64,000 nucleotides of DNA, taken from contig CAZSXE010000003.1 in NCBI GenBank assembly GCA_964611185.1, forward strand, positions 1 through 64,000. The letters are read 5' to 3'. Shown piece after piece: positions 1 to 8,388 of the stretch (position 1 is the first letter of the stretch; each line of letters begins with the position of its first letter). A program made the position numbers and the translations under genes. The notes beneath the pieces are model-generated. The model worked only from the letters and a program-made list of their open reading frames with translations. It ran no database searches and was not told where the DNA came from. This DNA comes from CAAGNP01 sp964611185 (GTDB lineage Bacteria; Bacteroidota; Bacteroidia; Bacteroidales; UBA932).

Positions 1-816
1 AGCTTGTACAGCAGACAGCACAATGTCACTATCCTTAGCTGCAACCGTTTCTCCAGTGTGACCGTCCGCAGCAGCAGCGTATGCACCCGTGCGACCATCC
101 CCTACCCCAACATGATTCGAGGCCGGTGAGGGGGCGGATGCGCGGGAGGAGGAAGTGTCGAGCATTGAGCGGACTTTCATTCCGGAGGGGATATTGCGCG
201 AAGCGGAGAGATGAAATTCGGATGCTCCGGTTGTGAGAGCGAGCTGCTGAATATTAGACGGGTTTATTCCGGCACCGGGCATAATGATAGTTCGCCCTGA
301 GGCAATGGAAACCATCTTCTGCAGCACCAGCGCCCCCTCTATTGCCGAAGGCTTACCACCTGAAGAAAGGATCCTTTCGCACCCGAGCGAAATAACATCT
401 TCCGTGGCCTTGAAAATATCGAGTGCACGGTCTATGGCTCTGTGAAAAGTTACTGTCAATCCACTCTTGTGCGCAATATCAACCCACTTTCGACACATCG
501 GCAGGTCAATATTGCCGTAGGGGTCAAGGGCGCCGATGACGACCCCTGAAACTCCAAGATCGGCACAGAGAAGAATATCGCGCAACACCTGCTCCGCTTC
601 ATACTTAGAATAGAGGAAATCCCCGCCTCGAGGTCTGATCAGAACATTGACATGAGTCGATGACAACTTTTCACAAACCATGGAGAGAAGTCCATAAGAA
701 GGGGTAACTCCTCCTATACATAGCTCAGAGCATAGCTCAATACGATCCGCTCCGCCCCTCTGGGCAGCGAGAGCACTATCGAGGGAATTGGCACAAATTT
801 CGATCAATCTTTTCAT
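1..816 (-). CDS. cutC: CutC family protein (partial, runs off left edge)
   Basis: The minus-strand frame starts at ATG 816 and stays open to base 1, giving 272 codons. The N-terminus (MKRLIEICANS, GGADRIELC, LIRPRGGDF, VTFHRAIDR, MPGAGI, EFHLSAS) matches the TIM-barrel CutC family, which is linked by name to copper homeostasis, though its enzymatic role is unsettled. After the final barrel strands the protein has an unusual low-complexity stretch rich in Ser, Ala and Gly. It includes an 11-residue tandem repeat (DGRTGAYAAAA then DGHTGETVAAK) where relatives have a short loop. The C-terminus lies outside the window. The family call is firm; the copper role is only inherited from the name. Confidence 0.9.
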   Translation of the reverse strand, partial: MKRLIEICANSLDSALAAQRGGADRIELCSELCIGGVTPSYGLLSMVCEKLSSTHVNVLIRPRGGDFLYSKYEAEQVLRDILLCADLGVSGVVIGALDPYGNIDLPMCRKWVDIAHKSGLTVTFHRAIDRALDIFKATEDVISLGCERILSSGGKPSAIEGALVLQKMVSIASGRTIIMPGAGINPSNIQQLALTTGASEFHLSASRNIPSGMKVRSMLDTSSSRASAPSPASNHVGVGDGRTGAYAAAADGHTGETVAAKDSDIVLSAVQA

Positions 817-833
817 ATTCAAAAAACAGATAA

Positions 834-864
834 TTGCAAATTTACTTTTTTTAAATTAAGTTTG
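834..864 (+). promoter_or_regulatory. Bacteroides-type promoter for the transglutaminase-like gene
   Basis: TTG at 834-836, 20 bases, then TAAGTTTG at 857-864, which fits the Bacteroides -33/-7 pattern. The -7 box covers a possible upstream TTG start at 862, so translation most likely begins at the ATG at 883. Confidence 0.6.
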
Positions 865-882
865 AAAGTTAAAATCTCTCTT

Positions 883-3552
883 ATGAAAAAATTTCTTTTC
901 CCGATACTTTTTCTACTTCTTCTCTCTTTCTCATGCAGTAAAAAAGAAGATCATTTCCTGACTGATAATTTTTATCGCCGCCAAGTTCAAAAAGACCTTA
1001 CTACGAAGGCCGAAGCCCTTGATGGAAAGCTCGATATAAACACATTGTTCGACCTCTACACTGATTTAAAAGAAAAAGAGGCGTTGGAATGGCTCTACGC
1101 ATATATGCCCATTAGCGATATTGCCGACTACTCTGTCGAATTTTTCGCCGAAGGGGTGAAAAGTGCTTTCACAGCGAGAGAGCAGATGCCCTGGGGGAAA
1201 GATGTTCCTGAAGACATTTTCAGACATTTCGTCCTACCGATAAGGGTAAACAATGAAAATTTGGATAATTCGCGAGAGATATTCTTCGATGAATTGAAAG
1301 GTCGCGTTATGGGACTTTCGATGTATGATGCCGCCCTCGAAGTAAATCACTGGTGTCACGAAAAAGTGATATACACCCCTTCGGATGGGAGAACTTCATC
1401 CCCACTTGCATCAGTTAAGACAGCGTACGGTCGCTGCGGGGAAGAATCTGTATTGGCAGTAGCCGCATTACGCTCAGTCGGAATCCCCTCCCGTCAAGTC
1501 TATACCCCCCGCTGGGCACACACAGACGACAATCACGCATGGGTAGAGGTATGGGTGGATGGGAAATGGTACTATTTGGGAGCTTGCGAGCCTCAAGCGA
1601 AGCTCAATGTGGCATGGTTCAGCGCTACCGCCCAAAGGGCAATATTGATGCACTCGAAGGTATTCGGCAAATACAAAACCAAAGAAGACATTATTCAGCA
1701 GACAGATTGCTACACTGAAATTAATGTTACTTCAAATTATGCCCCCACCTCAAAAGTGGAAGTAAAAATAATTGACGAGAACGGCGCCACAGTGCCCGAT
1801 GTAAAAGTAGAATTTAAAATCTACAACTATGCCGAGCTTTACAGTGCCATAACTACTACCACTTCCAAAAACGGTCGCGCTTCTGCCACATTCGGCAACG
1901 GAGATATAATTGTCTGGGCATCAAAGGGTTCAAAGCTCGGTTTCAAAAAAGTATCTGTCGGGGTTACACCCAATCCGGTAATAATACCTCTCGACAAACA
2001 AACCGGCGAGACCATTTTTCAAGAAATAGACATCGTACCCCCTGCGGAAAGAAAAGCGGAAATTATTCTCACCAAGGAAGAAATAGCAAGTAATGCCATC
2101 CGTCTTGCCGCAGAAGACTCCATCAGAGGGCTTTATACAGATACATTCGCCTCCGAAGGAGATGCTGCCACATTGGGACACCGTCCCTACAAAAAAGCTA
2201 TTTACGACTATCTTACCGCCGCTCGCGGCAATTGGAAAGAGATTTCCCATTTTATATCGAGTCTATCTGATGAAACTTTCGATCGCGGAATGGCACTTCT
2301 AAGTCTGATTAGTGCCAAAGATTTACGCGACACTCCCGCAGAAATACTTGAGGATCACCTCAATAACTACCAAGCGCCTCTCTTCTCCCCCGAATTATCA
2401 CTAAGCGATACCATCGCAATAAAATACATTCTGAACCCGCGTATCTCCAACGAGCTACTCTCCCCATGGAGGAGCACATTCCGAAAGATGATTAAAGAAG
2501 GTGCGGTAGGTAATTCTGAACCATCTCCATTAAATATAATTGAATTTGTAAAAAAAGTTAAGATTTTAGGACAATACAATCCTCAGAATATACCGATGAG
2601 CCCCGAAGGAGTCCTCTCTCTCATGGCATCAGACCTCCACTCAAGAGATATTTTCTTCATTGCTCTATGCAGAAGCGCAGGAATACCTGCAAGATTTGAA
2701 GAGGTGAGCGGCAAAGTCCAATATTTCAATTCCGGAATTTGGTACGATGTGAATTTCGACGAAGAGAGATCCGATAACGAAGCAGAAACCACTCCGACAG
2801 GCTCTATTATTCTATCTTATTCAGGAGAAAGTTTTATAGACGACCCTAAATTCGACACCCATTTTACCATTGCCAAAATCGAAAATGGAAGTATTAACAC
2901 CTTGAATTTCAGAGATAAAGAAGGGTATGAAGGGACAGCATCATATCGAGGCATCTCACAAAGACCCATCAAGCTCGACGAAGGCTGGTATATGCTCACC
3001 ACCGGAACGCGTATGGCAAGCGGTAAGGTACTCGCTACGATAAGTTTATTCAATGTCATAATGGACCAGTCTTGTGCTGTGAAACTAATAATGAGAGAGG
3101 ACAAAAATGACCTTCAAGTGATTGGGAACATGAATCCTGAATCACGATTTTCACTTCTTTTCCCTGACGATACATCTATTCCCAAATCAATTATAGAAAC
3201 CACCGGCAGAGGATTTTTCTTTCTCGTATTTGCGAAAGCAAACCATGAGCCAAGCACCCATACTATGAAAAGTCTGTTTCAGAAAGAGCCGAATCGTCCG
3301 ACAATAATTTTTTTTAAAGATAAAAGGGATTACATATCCTTTAAAAAATCAGAAAACAGACATATTCCTTCAGGCATATCATTCGGAATTGACAACGACG
3401 ACGAGCTTCTCAGCCCCATCCTTAAAGAGATGAAAATAAAAACTCCCGAATACCCGATAGTGATAATCGCCGACACATTCGGCAGAATCGTTTATCTCTC
3501 GCAGGGATATAATATAGGCACAGTCGAACAGCTTGAAAGGATAGCAAAATAA
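883..3552 (+). CDS. Transglutaminase-like lipoprotein with C-terminal thioredoxin-like segment
   Basis: The ATG at 883 is preferred because it begins a lipoprotein signal (MKKFLFPIL...LSFSC). The product is 889 residues. A transglutaminase-core fold is clear: Cys185 in GRCGEES, His218 in DNHAWVE, and Glu236 in GACEP at the usual acidic triad position. A second, weaker copy of the fold appears near residues 575-625 (IALCRSAGIPARFEEV, then GIWYDVNFD). It has Cys but no obvious His-Ala-Trp. The last 90 or so residues (PTIIFFKDKRDY, YPIVIIADTFGRIVY) read like a thioredoxin fold without a CxxC. It is probably anchored in the cell envelope. The substrate is unknown; proteolysis or a non-catalytic role are both possible. 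Confidence 0.75.
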   Translation: MKKFLFPILFLLLLSFSCSKKEDHFLTDNFYRRQVQKDLTTKAEALDGKLDINTLFDLYTDLKEKEALEWLYAYMPISDIADYSVEFFAEGVKSAFTAREQMPWGKDVPEDIFRHFVLPIRVNNENLDNSREIFFDELKGRVMGLSMYDAALEVNHWCHEKVIYTPSDGRTSSPLASVKTAYGRCGEESVLAVAALRSVGIPSRQVYTPRWAHTDDNHAWVEVWVDGKWYYLGACEPQAKLNVAWFSATAQRAILMHSKVFGKYKTKEDIIQQTDCYTEINVTSNYAPTSKVEVKIIDENGATVPDVKVEFKIYNYAELYSAITTTTSKNGRASATFGNGDIIVWASKGSKLGFKKVSVGVTPNPVIIPLDKQTGETIFQEIDIVPPAERKAEIILTKEEIASNAIRLAAEDSIRGLYTDTFASEGDAATLGHRPYKKAIYDYLTAARGNWKEISHFISSLSDETFDRGMALLSLISAKDLRDTPAEILEDHLNNYQAPLFSPELSLSDTIAIKYILNPRISNELLSPWRSTFRKMIKEGAVGNSEPSPLNIIEFVKKVKILGQYNPQNIPMSPEGVLSLMASDLHSRDIFFIALCRSAGIPARFEEVSGKVQYFNSGIWYDVNFDEERSDNEAETTPTGSIILSYSGESFIDDPKFDTHFTIAKIENGSINTLNFRDKEGYEGTASYRGISQRPIKLDEGWYMLTTGTRMASGKVLATISLFNVIMDQSCAVKLIMREDKNDLQVIGNMNPESRFSLLFPDDTSIPKSIIETTGRGFFFLVFAKANHEPSTHTMKSLFQKEPNRPTIIFFKDKRDYISFKKSENRHIPSGISFGIDNDDELLSPILKEMKIKTPEYPIVIIADTFGRIVYLSQGYNIGTVEQLERIAK

Positions 3553-3573
3553 AATTTTAAATCACATACACTT

Positions 3574-3732
3574 ATGAAAATATTCACTATTCTGTCGATA
3601 GTCATTCTGATTTGTTCTTGTGGAAAGTTCAGTGAGAATAAAACTATTCTCAATCAAGCAGATTCTTTGATGAACATAGCTTTACTACATTTGAGTAATG
3701 TTTGGAAAGCTTGCATCATTGAAACTAAATAA
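3574..3732 (+). CDS. 52-residue lipoprotein, probably a truncated TPR-type lipoprotein remnant
   Basis: ATG at 3574 gives a signal peptide with a lipobox (ILICSCG) followed by SENKTILNQADSLMN. The stop is at 3730. The segment after the lipobox resembles the start of Bacteroidales tetratricopeptide lipoproteins, where an L..AD/ESLM motif is common, but the frame ends before any repeat forms. It is either a small secreted lipoprotein or, more likely, the surviving 5' end of a deleted gene. It lies 22 bases after the transglutaminase-like gene and could be co-transcribed with it. Confidence 0.4.
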   Translation: MKIFTILSIVILICSCGKFSENKTILNQADSLMNIALLHLSNVWKACIIETK

Positions 3733-3741
3733 TTATATTTG
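3711..3741 (+). promoter_or_regulatory. Bacteroides-type promoter for the outer-membrane barrel gene
   Basis: TTG at 3711-3713, 20 bases, then TATATTTG at 3734-3741. It begins inside the end of the preceding short lipoprotein frame and sits 29 bases before the ATG at 3771. Confidence 0.55.
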
Positions 3742-3770
3742 TTAATTATATAAACCAATCCTTAAGATTT

Positions 3771-4334
3771 ATGAAAAAATTAATTGTATTACTTTTATTG
3801 CTCTTTTTCTATACTTCCATTTCCGCTCAGAAATATAATAATGTTAAGGTATTTGAATTTGAGCTTGGTGTTGGAGGTAATTTATCAAATACTACTTCTG
3901 CTTATAAAAGCGCAATAGGATTTCAAGCTTATGCAGAGACAAGGCTTAATATTCCCGGAACGGGATTCGATATGGGCTTTCAATTTAACCTCGCTGCTAT
4001 GAGGGGCATAATTGAGGGAAGTACACAAAATGCTAAAATCACTTGCACGCCGTTGACTACATTTTATGATTATTCCTACAGGGGATGGAAAAATGTGGCT
4101 TTGTTCGGCGGTTTGGGTCTGGGTGTTGCCCGTTCGATGTCAAAATACCTTTACGATGATATGAGTACATGGGATTCTGTGGTTTTTTCATATACTCTTA
4201 ACCCTCGAATTGGAGTGGAGCTGTTCAATCATCTCAGAGTCACTTTCGAATATAGCATATCCACAGATCCTGTTAATACATACTGCTCTCTTACAATAGG
4301 AGGGGTAATAGGGGGAGGATACAAAAGAAAATAA
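3771..4334 (+). CDS. Small outer-membrane beta-barrel protein
   Basis: 187 residues with a clear Sec signal peptide (MKKLIVLLLLLFF...SISAQ). The remainder alternates polar and hydrophobic residues with Gly/aromatic turns (FELGVGGNLSNTT, GFDMGFQFNLAAM, LFGGLGLGVA, NPRIGVELFNHLRVTFEY). This is typical of an eight-stranded OmpA-like or OprF-like barrel. I recognise no family signature beyond that, so the function is unknown. It has its own promoter and is monocistronic, followed by tRNA-Leu. Confidence 0.65.
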   Translation: MKKLIVLLLLLFFYTSISAQKYNNVKVFEFELGVGGNLSNTTSAYKSAIGFQAYAETRLNIPGTGFDMGFQFNLAAMRGIIEGSTQNAKITCTPLTTFYDYSYRGWKNVALFGGLGLGVARSMSKYLYDDMSTWDSVVFSYTLNPRIGVELFNHLRVTFEYSISTDPVNTYCSLTIGGVIGGGYKRK

Positions 4335-4390
4335 CAGCACATTTCAATACCCTATACTTCATTCAAAATAAAATTATTACCGGCATAGCT

Positions 4391-4420
4391 TTGCAGATTA
4401 AAGAAAAAACCATACTTTTG
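4391..4420 (+). promoter_or_regulatory. Bacteroides-type promoter for tRNA-Leu
   Basis: TTG at 4391-4393, exactly 19 bases, then TACTTTTG at 4413-4420. The tRNA starts 17 bases later. Confidence 0.65.
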
Positions 4421-4436
4421 CACACCATTGAATTAA

Positions 4437-4520
4437 GCCCGAATGGTGAAATTGGTAGACACGCTAGTTTCAGGGACTAGTGGTCGCAAGACTGTGCAGG
4501 TTCGAGTCCTGTTTCGGGCA
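4437..4520 (+). tRNA. tRNA-Leu (anticodon CAG)
   Basis: The acceptor arms GCCCGAA (4437-4443) and TTCGGGC (4513-4519) pair perfectly, followed by discriminator A. The anticodon stem CTAGT/ACTAG encloses the loop TTCAGGG, giving anticodon CAG. A long variable arm (TGGTCGCAAGACTGTG) and the T-loop GTTCGAGTC confirm a class II leucine tRNA. CCA is not encoded and must be added after transcription. Confidence 0.96.
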
Positions 4521-4531
4521 CAGGAGAAATT

Positions 4532-4568
4532 ATTATGCACGACCGACATAATGTTTGTCGTGCATAAT
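4532..4568. terminator. Bidirectional hairpin terminator between tRNA-Leu and the efflux/TCS block
   Basis: A perfect 12-bp stem, ATTATGCACGAC (4532-4543) with GTCGTGCATAAT (4557-4568), with a 13-base loop and A/T-rich flanks on both sides. It separates the convergent tRNA-Leu and response-regulator genes. The last base of the stem is the last base of the regulator's stop codon. Confidence 0.7.
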
Positions 4569-5317
4569 TATAAATTTTTCTTTCCGAGACGATTTTCAAA
4601 ATCGCTACGATAAGTGTCTGAAATGGGGATGCGTATCGATCCGAAAAGGATACGGCTGTTTTCGATGATTTTTACTTTATGTATATTGACGATAAAAGAG
4701 CGGTGGACACGGATAAAATCTTTCTCAGGAAGAGACTCTTCTACTGCTTTAAGGCTCATTAAAGTACGAATGTTATCCCCCGTCTCGAGATGAAAAATCT
4801 GATAATCACGCATACTTTCGATATAAAGAATTTTTGATAAATCAACCACTACTTGACGATATTCGCTCCTTAGTAGAATGGTCCCGTTCTGCGATTTTTG
4901 AACAGCGACTTCTTCTTGGGATCTGAAATGGGAATTACGGTTTATGAGAGCCTCTCTTTTTATCTGACACCACTCCCTCCCTTTGTTGGCCGCCTCAAGA
5001 AATTCGGAATAGCTAAAGGGCTTCAGAAGGTAACCTATCGCATTTACTTTGTATCCGTCAATAGCGTATTTTTCAAAAGCAGTAGTGAAAATCACAGCCG
5101 TATTCTCCATCATTTTTGAAAGCTCAAGGCCACTGACAAGAGGCATCTGAATATCAAGAAAAGCCAACTCTATATTCTGACTTTTTACCACCTCAAGGGC
5201 ATCCATCGGAGAGCTGCACTTGGCACATAGATTTAAAAAAGGAGTTTGTAAGACATAATCCTCTATCAGATTAAGAGCCAAAGGTTCATCATCAAGAATG
5301 ATGCAATTGATTTTCAT
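4568..5317 (-). CDS. LytTR-family response regulator
   Basis: 249 residues. The N-terminal receiver domain has the acidic pair DDEP (residues 9-12), the phospho-acceptor Asp55 in AFLDIQMP, and the LLKPF lysine near residue 105. The C-terminal LytTR DNA-binding domain covers about residues 145-245 (QVVVDLSKILYIESMRDY, FIRVHRSFIVNI). It follows the histidine kinase gene by 8 bases, so the pair is translated as a unit. It is last in a six-gene minus-strand block with a MacAB-TolC-like pump and probably controls that block. The target sites are not identifiable here. Confidence 0.92.
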   Translation of the reverse strand: MKINCIILDDEPLALNLIEDYVLQTPFLNLCAKCSSPMDALEVVKSQNIELAFLDIQMPLVSGLELSKMMENTAVIFTTAFEKYAIDGYKVNAIGYLLKPFSYSEFLEAANKGREWCQIKREALINRNSHFRSQEEVAVQKSQNGTILLRSEYRQVVVDLSKILYIESMRDYQIFHLETGDNIRTLMSLKAVEESLPEKDFIRVHRSFIVNIHKVKIIENSRILFGSIRIPISDTYRSDFENRLGKKNL

Positions 5318-5325
5318 ATTGATAA

Positions 5326-6393
5326 TTAATTCAATTTAACACACAATTCAGATTTATAACAATCCCCATCCATAGAAGTAGTAAATGTATGGGTATCAGG
5401 ATATAAAAGCATCAGCCTCCTTTTAAGATTCTCTATACCAATACCGGAACCGCTTAAATCTCTGTCATTTTTAGGAAAATAACTGTTGGCCACACTGCAA
5501 CATAGAAATGTATCGGTTTTTTCCTTCTTAAACGAGAGTGAAACATCTATAAAAGAGGGTTCACTCTGCGAAACTCCGTGCTTAAAGGCATTTTCAATAA
5601 GGGATATGAACAGAAGGGAAGCAATGGAGTGTTCCGATCTCTCCACCTCGGGTGCAATATTGACTGTAAGTGACACATTGCCTGTAAGGCGAAGCGACAT
5701 CAATTCAATATAATTTTTAATAAATGAAACTTCCTCCTTAAGAGATACTTTTTCCTGATTATCTTCCGAAAGGACATATCTCAAAATCTTGCTCAACTCC
5801 AAAATCGATTTCTGTGCTTTTTCAGGGTCAATTCTCATTAGAGAATAGATATTATTTAGAGTATTAAACAGAAAATGAGGATTAAGCTGACTCTTGAGAT
5901 TCTTCAATTCGGCTTGAGAGGCCACCGCCTCGATCTTGGTCCTCTCTCGATCGGTATCGTACCACTGCACCGTCATCCTTAAAGCCAATGAAATAGAACA
6001 CGACATAATCATAAACGAAACATCCTTCAAAACGACACCATAGTGGGGCCTTGGGGGGATTTTCTGGCTCCAGTTGGGAAGAATGAAATTAGTAAAATAA
6101 TAATCATTCCAATATTTAAGAAGGAAAGCAAAAAACGATATAATGAGAAGATTTATAATAATGTAGGTCCAAAATTTTTTGGTAAAAAGGAACTTCTTAA
6201 TAAGATAGAAATAATTGATATAAAAAAGGATTACAAAAGCGGCCATAGGGACAAAAAACGAGACATAATCGACAAAATTGAAACTATTATGGCGCGGATT
6301 AACAAAGAAAGGGATAGAAAAAACTATCAAAATAGCCAATAAATGGATTATCCATAAATATTTGCTTTTTATATTTTTTGTATTTTTCATCAT
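5326..6393 (-). CDS. LytS/YehU-type sensor histidine kinase
   Basis: 355 residues. Four hydrophobic segments in the first 140 residues form a membrane sensor without an obvious periplasmic domain. They are followed by a short coiled linker and the His_kinase motif LNPHFLFNTLNNIYSLM (phospho-acceptor His173). The ATPase domain shows SLIENAFKHG (N box) and GSGIGIENLKRRL (G box). It starts at ATG 6393 or the adjacent ATG 6390. It lies between the permease gene (16 bases upstream) and the LytTR regulator. Linkage of this kinase class to an ABC efflux operon suggests sensing of envelope stress or of a pump substrate. Confidence 0.92.
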   Translation of the reverse strand: MMKNTKNIKSKYLWIIHLLAILIVFSIPFFVNPRHNSFNFVDYVSFFVPMAAFVILFYINYFYLIKKFLFTKKFWTYIIINLLIISFFAFLLKYWNDYYFTNFILPNWSQKIPPRPHYGVVLKDVSFMIMSCSISLALRMTVQWYDTDRERTKIEAVASQAELKNLKSQLNPHFLFNTLNNIYSLMRIDPEKAQKSILELSKILRYVLSEDNQEKVSLKEEVSFIKNYIELMSLRLTGNVSLTVNIAPEVERSEHSIASLLFISLIENAFKHGVSQSEPSFIDVSLSFKKEKTDTFLCCSVANSYFPKNDRDLSGSGIGIENLKRRLMLLYPDTHTFTTSMDGDCYKSELCVKLN

Positions 6394-6408
6394 TCAAAGA
6401 TAAATAAA

Positions 6409-7626
6409 TTATTCGTATCTGATAGCATCAATCGGATTGAGCTGCGAAGCTTTCTTTGACGGATACCAACCGAAAAAAACACCGGTTACCGTACACACAG
6501 CAAATGATAAAATGATGGAAGATGTCTGCACAGCGGTAGTCCATCCAAGCATATTTACCACCGCAGAAGCCCCTACTCCGAGCAAAACCCCTATCACCCC
6601 CCCTACAAGACTGATTATTATAGCCTCGATTAAAAATTGAATCAAAATATGCCTCCCCTTTGCCCCTATCGACATCCTCAGCCCTATCTCCTTAGTCCTC
6701 TCAGTCACAGAGACATACATAATATTCATAATCCCGATTCCCCCCACAAGTAGAGAAATTCCTGCCACACATCCAAGCAATACAGTAAGCATATCCATCA
6801 CAGAACTCATAGTTTCAAGCATCTCCTGCTGACTTCGAACATTAAAATCATTACTTTGACCTATCGCAATATTATGATTAATCTGAAGTATCTCCGTTAC
6901 TTCATCTATAGCCTGCTGCGAATACTCCTCAGAAATGGCGGAAGCAGTAATCCCTTGAATATATGTAATGGCTAAAACCCTTTTTTGGACAGTGGTATAA
7001 GGGGCAAAAATCAAATCATCCTGATCCATCCCCATCGAATTATATCCTTTGGATTTGAGAACTCCTATTATAACCATAGGTATCTTATTGAATCTGATTA
7101 CTTTCCCGAGCGGATCCTCCCCTGAAGAGAACAACTCATCCACCACAGTTTTCCCCACGACACACACTTTTGCCGCTTTTGCAATATCACTCTCATCAAA
7201 AACACTTCCACTCTCCACCTCGTACCCCCTTATATCGAGATATTGCTCATTCACCCCATATAGCGTAGTAGGCGTATTATTCCCCCCCAATATAGCTTGA
7301 CCACTTGCATTGACGGTAGGGGTAATTTTAGCAATATAATTGGATTGAGAAACAATAGATTCATAATCAGCAAGTTTAAGAGTCTGCATCGAAGAGGCAC
7401 TTTGCCTCACTCCTGAGAATCTTCCCGTTCCGGGGGAGACCATTATCATATTTGAGCCCATCTCCCCTATTTCATCTCGAATGCTCTGCTTAGAACCTGC
7501 ACCGATAGCAAGCATAGTGATAACCGAGGCTACGCCAATAATGATGCCGAGCATTGTCAAGAAACCTCGCATCTTATTGTTCATCAATGCCTTAAAGGCA
7601 ATTTTTATTAAATTCCTATAATTCAT
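6409..7626 (-). CDS. MacB-like ABC transporter permease
   Basis: 405 residues. An N-terminal membrane segment (FLTMLGIIIGVASVITML) is followed by a periplasmic MacB_PCD domain (about residues 45-265) and three C-terminal membrane segments of the FtsX type (GIGIMNIMYVSVTERTKEIG motif). Unlike E. coli MacB, the ATPase is a separate protein, encoded immediately upstream. The topology and the neighbouring adaptor and TolC genes point to a mechanotransmission-type tripartite exporter for macrolides, peptides or lipids. The substrate is unknown. Confidence 0.92.
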   Translation of the reverse strand: MNYRNLIKIAFKALMNNKMRGFLTMLGIIIGVASVITMLAIGAGSKQSIRDEIGEMGSNMIMVSPGTGRFSGVRQSASSMQTLKLADYESIVSQSNYIAKITPTVNASGQAILGGNNTPTTLYGVNEQYLDIRGYEVESGSVFDESDIAKAAKVCVVGKTVVDELFSSGEDPLGKVIRFNKIPMVIIGVLKSKGYNSMGMDQDDLIFAPYTTVQKRVLAITYIQGITASAISEEYSQQAIDEVTEILQINHNIAIGQSNDFNVRSQQEMLETMSSVMDMLTVLLGCVAGISLLVGGIGIMNIMYVSVTERTKEIGLRMSIGAKGRHILIQFLIEAIIISLVGGVIGVLLGVGASAVVNMLGWTTAVQTSSIILSFAVCTVTGVFFGWYPSKKASQLNPIDAIRYE

Positions 7627-7643
7627 CTTTTTACTGTTTAAAT

Positions 7644-8384
7644 TTAATTTTCCTCCTTTGGAAGAGTAGCTAAAACCTCTTTAGCTGACGCAATGTTGCC
7701 ATTTTTTACATCTCCCACTATGCGCCCGTCTCTGAGTGTAATCGTCCTACTGCTAAAATGCGACAACTCTGTATTATGGGTAACGAATATTATTGTTTTA
7801 CCTTCACGGTACAATTCCTGAAAAAGAACCAAGATTTCATAAGAGGTCCTCGTATCAAGATTTCCTGTCGCCTCATCCGCAAGAACTATTACAGGATCAT
7901 TTACAAGCGCACGCGCAATAGCAACTCTCTGCTGCTGTCCACCTGAGAGCTGGTTGGATTTATGATACATCCTGCTTTCAAGCCCCACCGCTTTCAAAGC
8001 ATCGATACTGCGCTCACGCATCTGTGAAGAGGTAACATTTCTATTATATAGCAATGGCAATTCGACATTTTCAAGAGCAGTCGTTTTAGGTAACAAGTTA
8101 TATGACTGAAAAATAAATCCTATTTTTCTATTGCGCAAAGTCGCTCTATCGTTCTTTCCCATATCTTTAACAGAGACAGAATCGAGGATATAAGACCCCG
8201 AAGTGGGGACATCGAGACATCCCAAAATATTCAAAAGGGTAGATTTTCCAGAGCCGCTCGTCCCCATTATGGTGACAAACTCCCCCTCCTGTATTGAAAA
8301 TGATATTCCTCTGAGTGCGTGGACAACCTCCTCACCTATTTGAAATTCCTTTTTCAAATTGTCTATTTTAATAATTTCAGCCAT
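7644..8384 (-). CDS. MacB/LolD-type ABC transporter ATPase
   Basis: 246 residues with Walker A GTSGSGKST, Q-loop FIFQSYNLL, signature LSGGQQQRVAIARAL, Walker B VIVLADEATGNLD and the switch histidine in IFVTHN. These are typical of the LolD/MacB family. It is encoded 4 bases after the membrane-fusion protein and 17 bases before the permease. It therefore powers the split MacAB-type exporter of this block. Confidence 0.94.
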   Translation of the reverse strand: MAEIIKIDNLKKEFQIGEEVVHALRGISFSIQEGEFVTIMGTSGSGKSTLLNILGCLDVPTSGSYILDSVSVKDMGKNDRATLRNRKIGFIFQSYNLLPKTTALENVELPLLYNRNVTSSQMRERSIDALKAVGLESRMYHKSNQLSGGQQQRVAIARALVNDPVIVLADEATGNLDTRTSYEILVLFQELYREGKTIIFVTHNTELSHFSSRTITLRDGRIVGDVKNGNIASAKEVLATLPKEEN

Positions 8385-8388
8385 AATG

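Noticed and set aside
862..882. TTG start for the transglutaminase-like protein
   Set aside because: It overlaps the -7 box of the promoter and would place seven residues ahead of a clean lipoprotein signal peptide.
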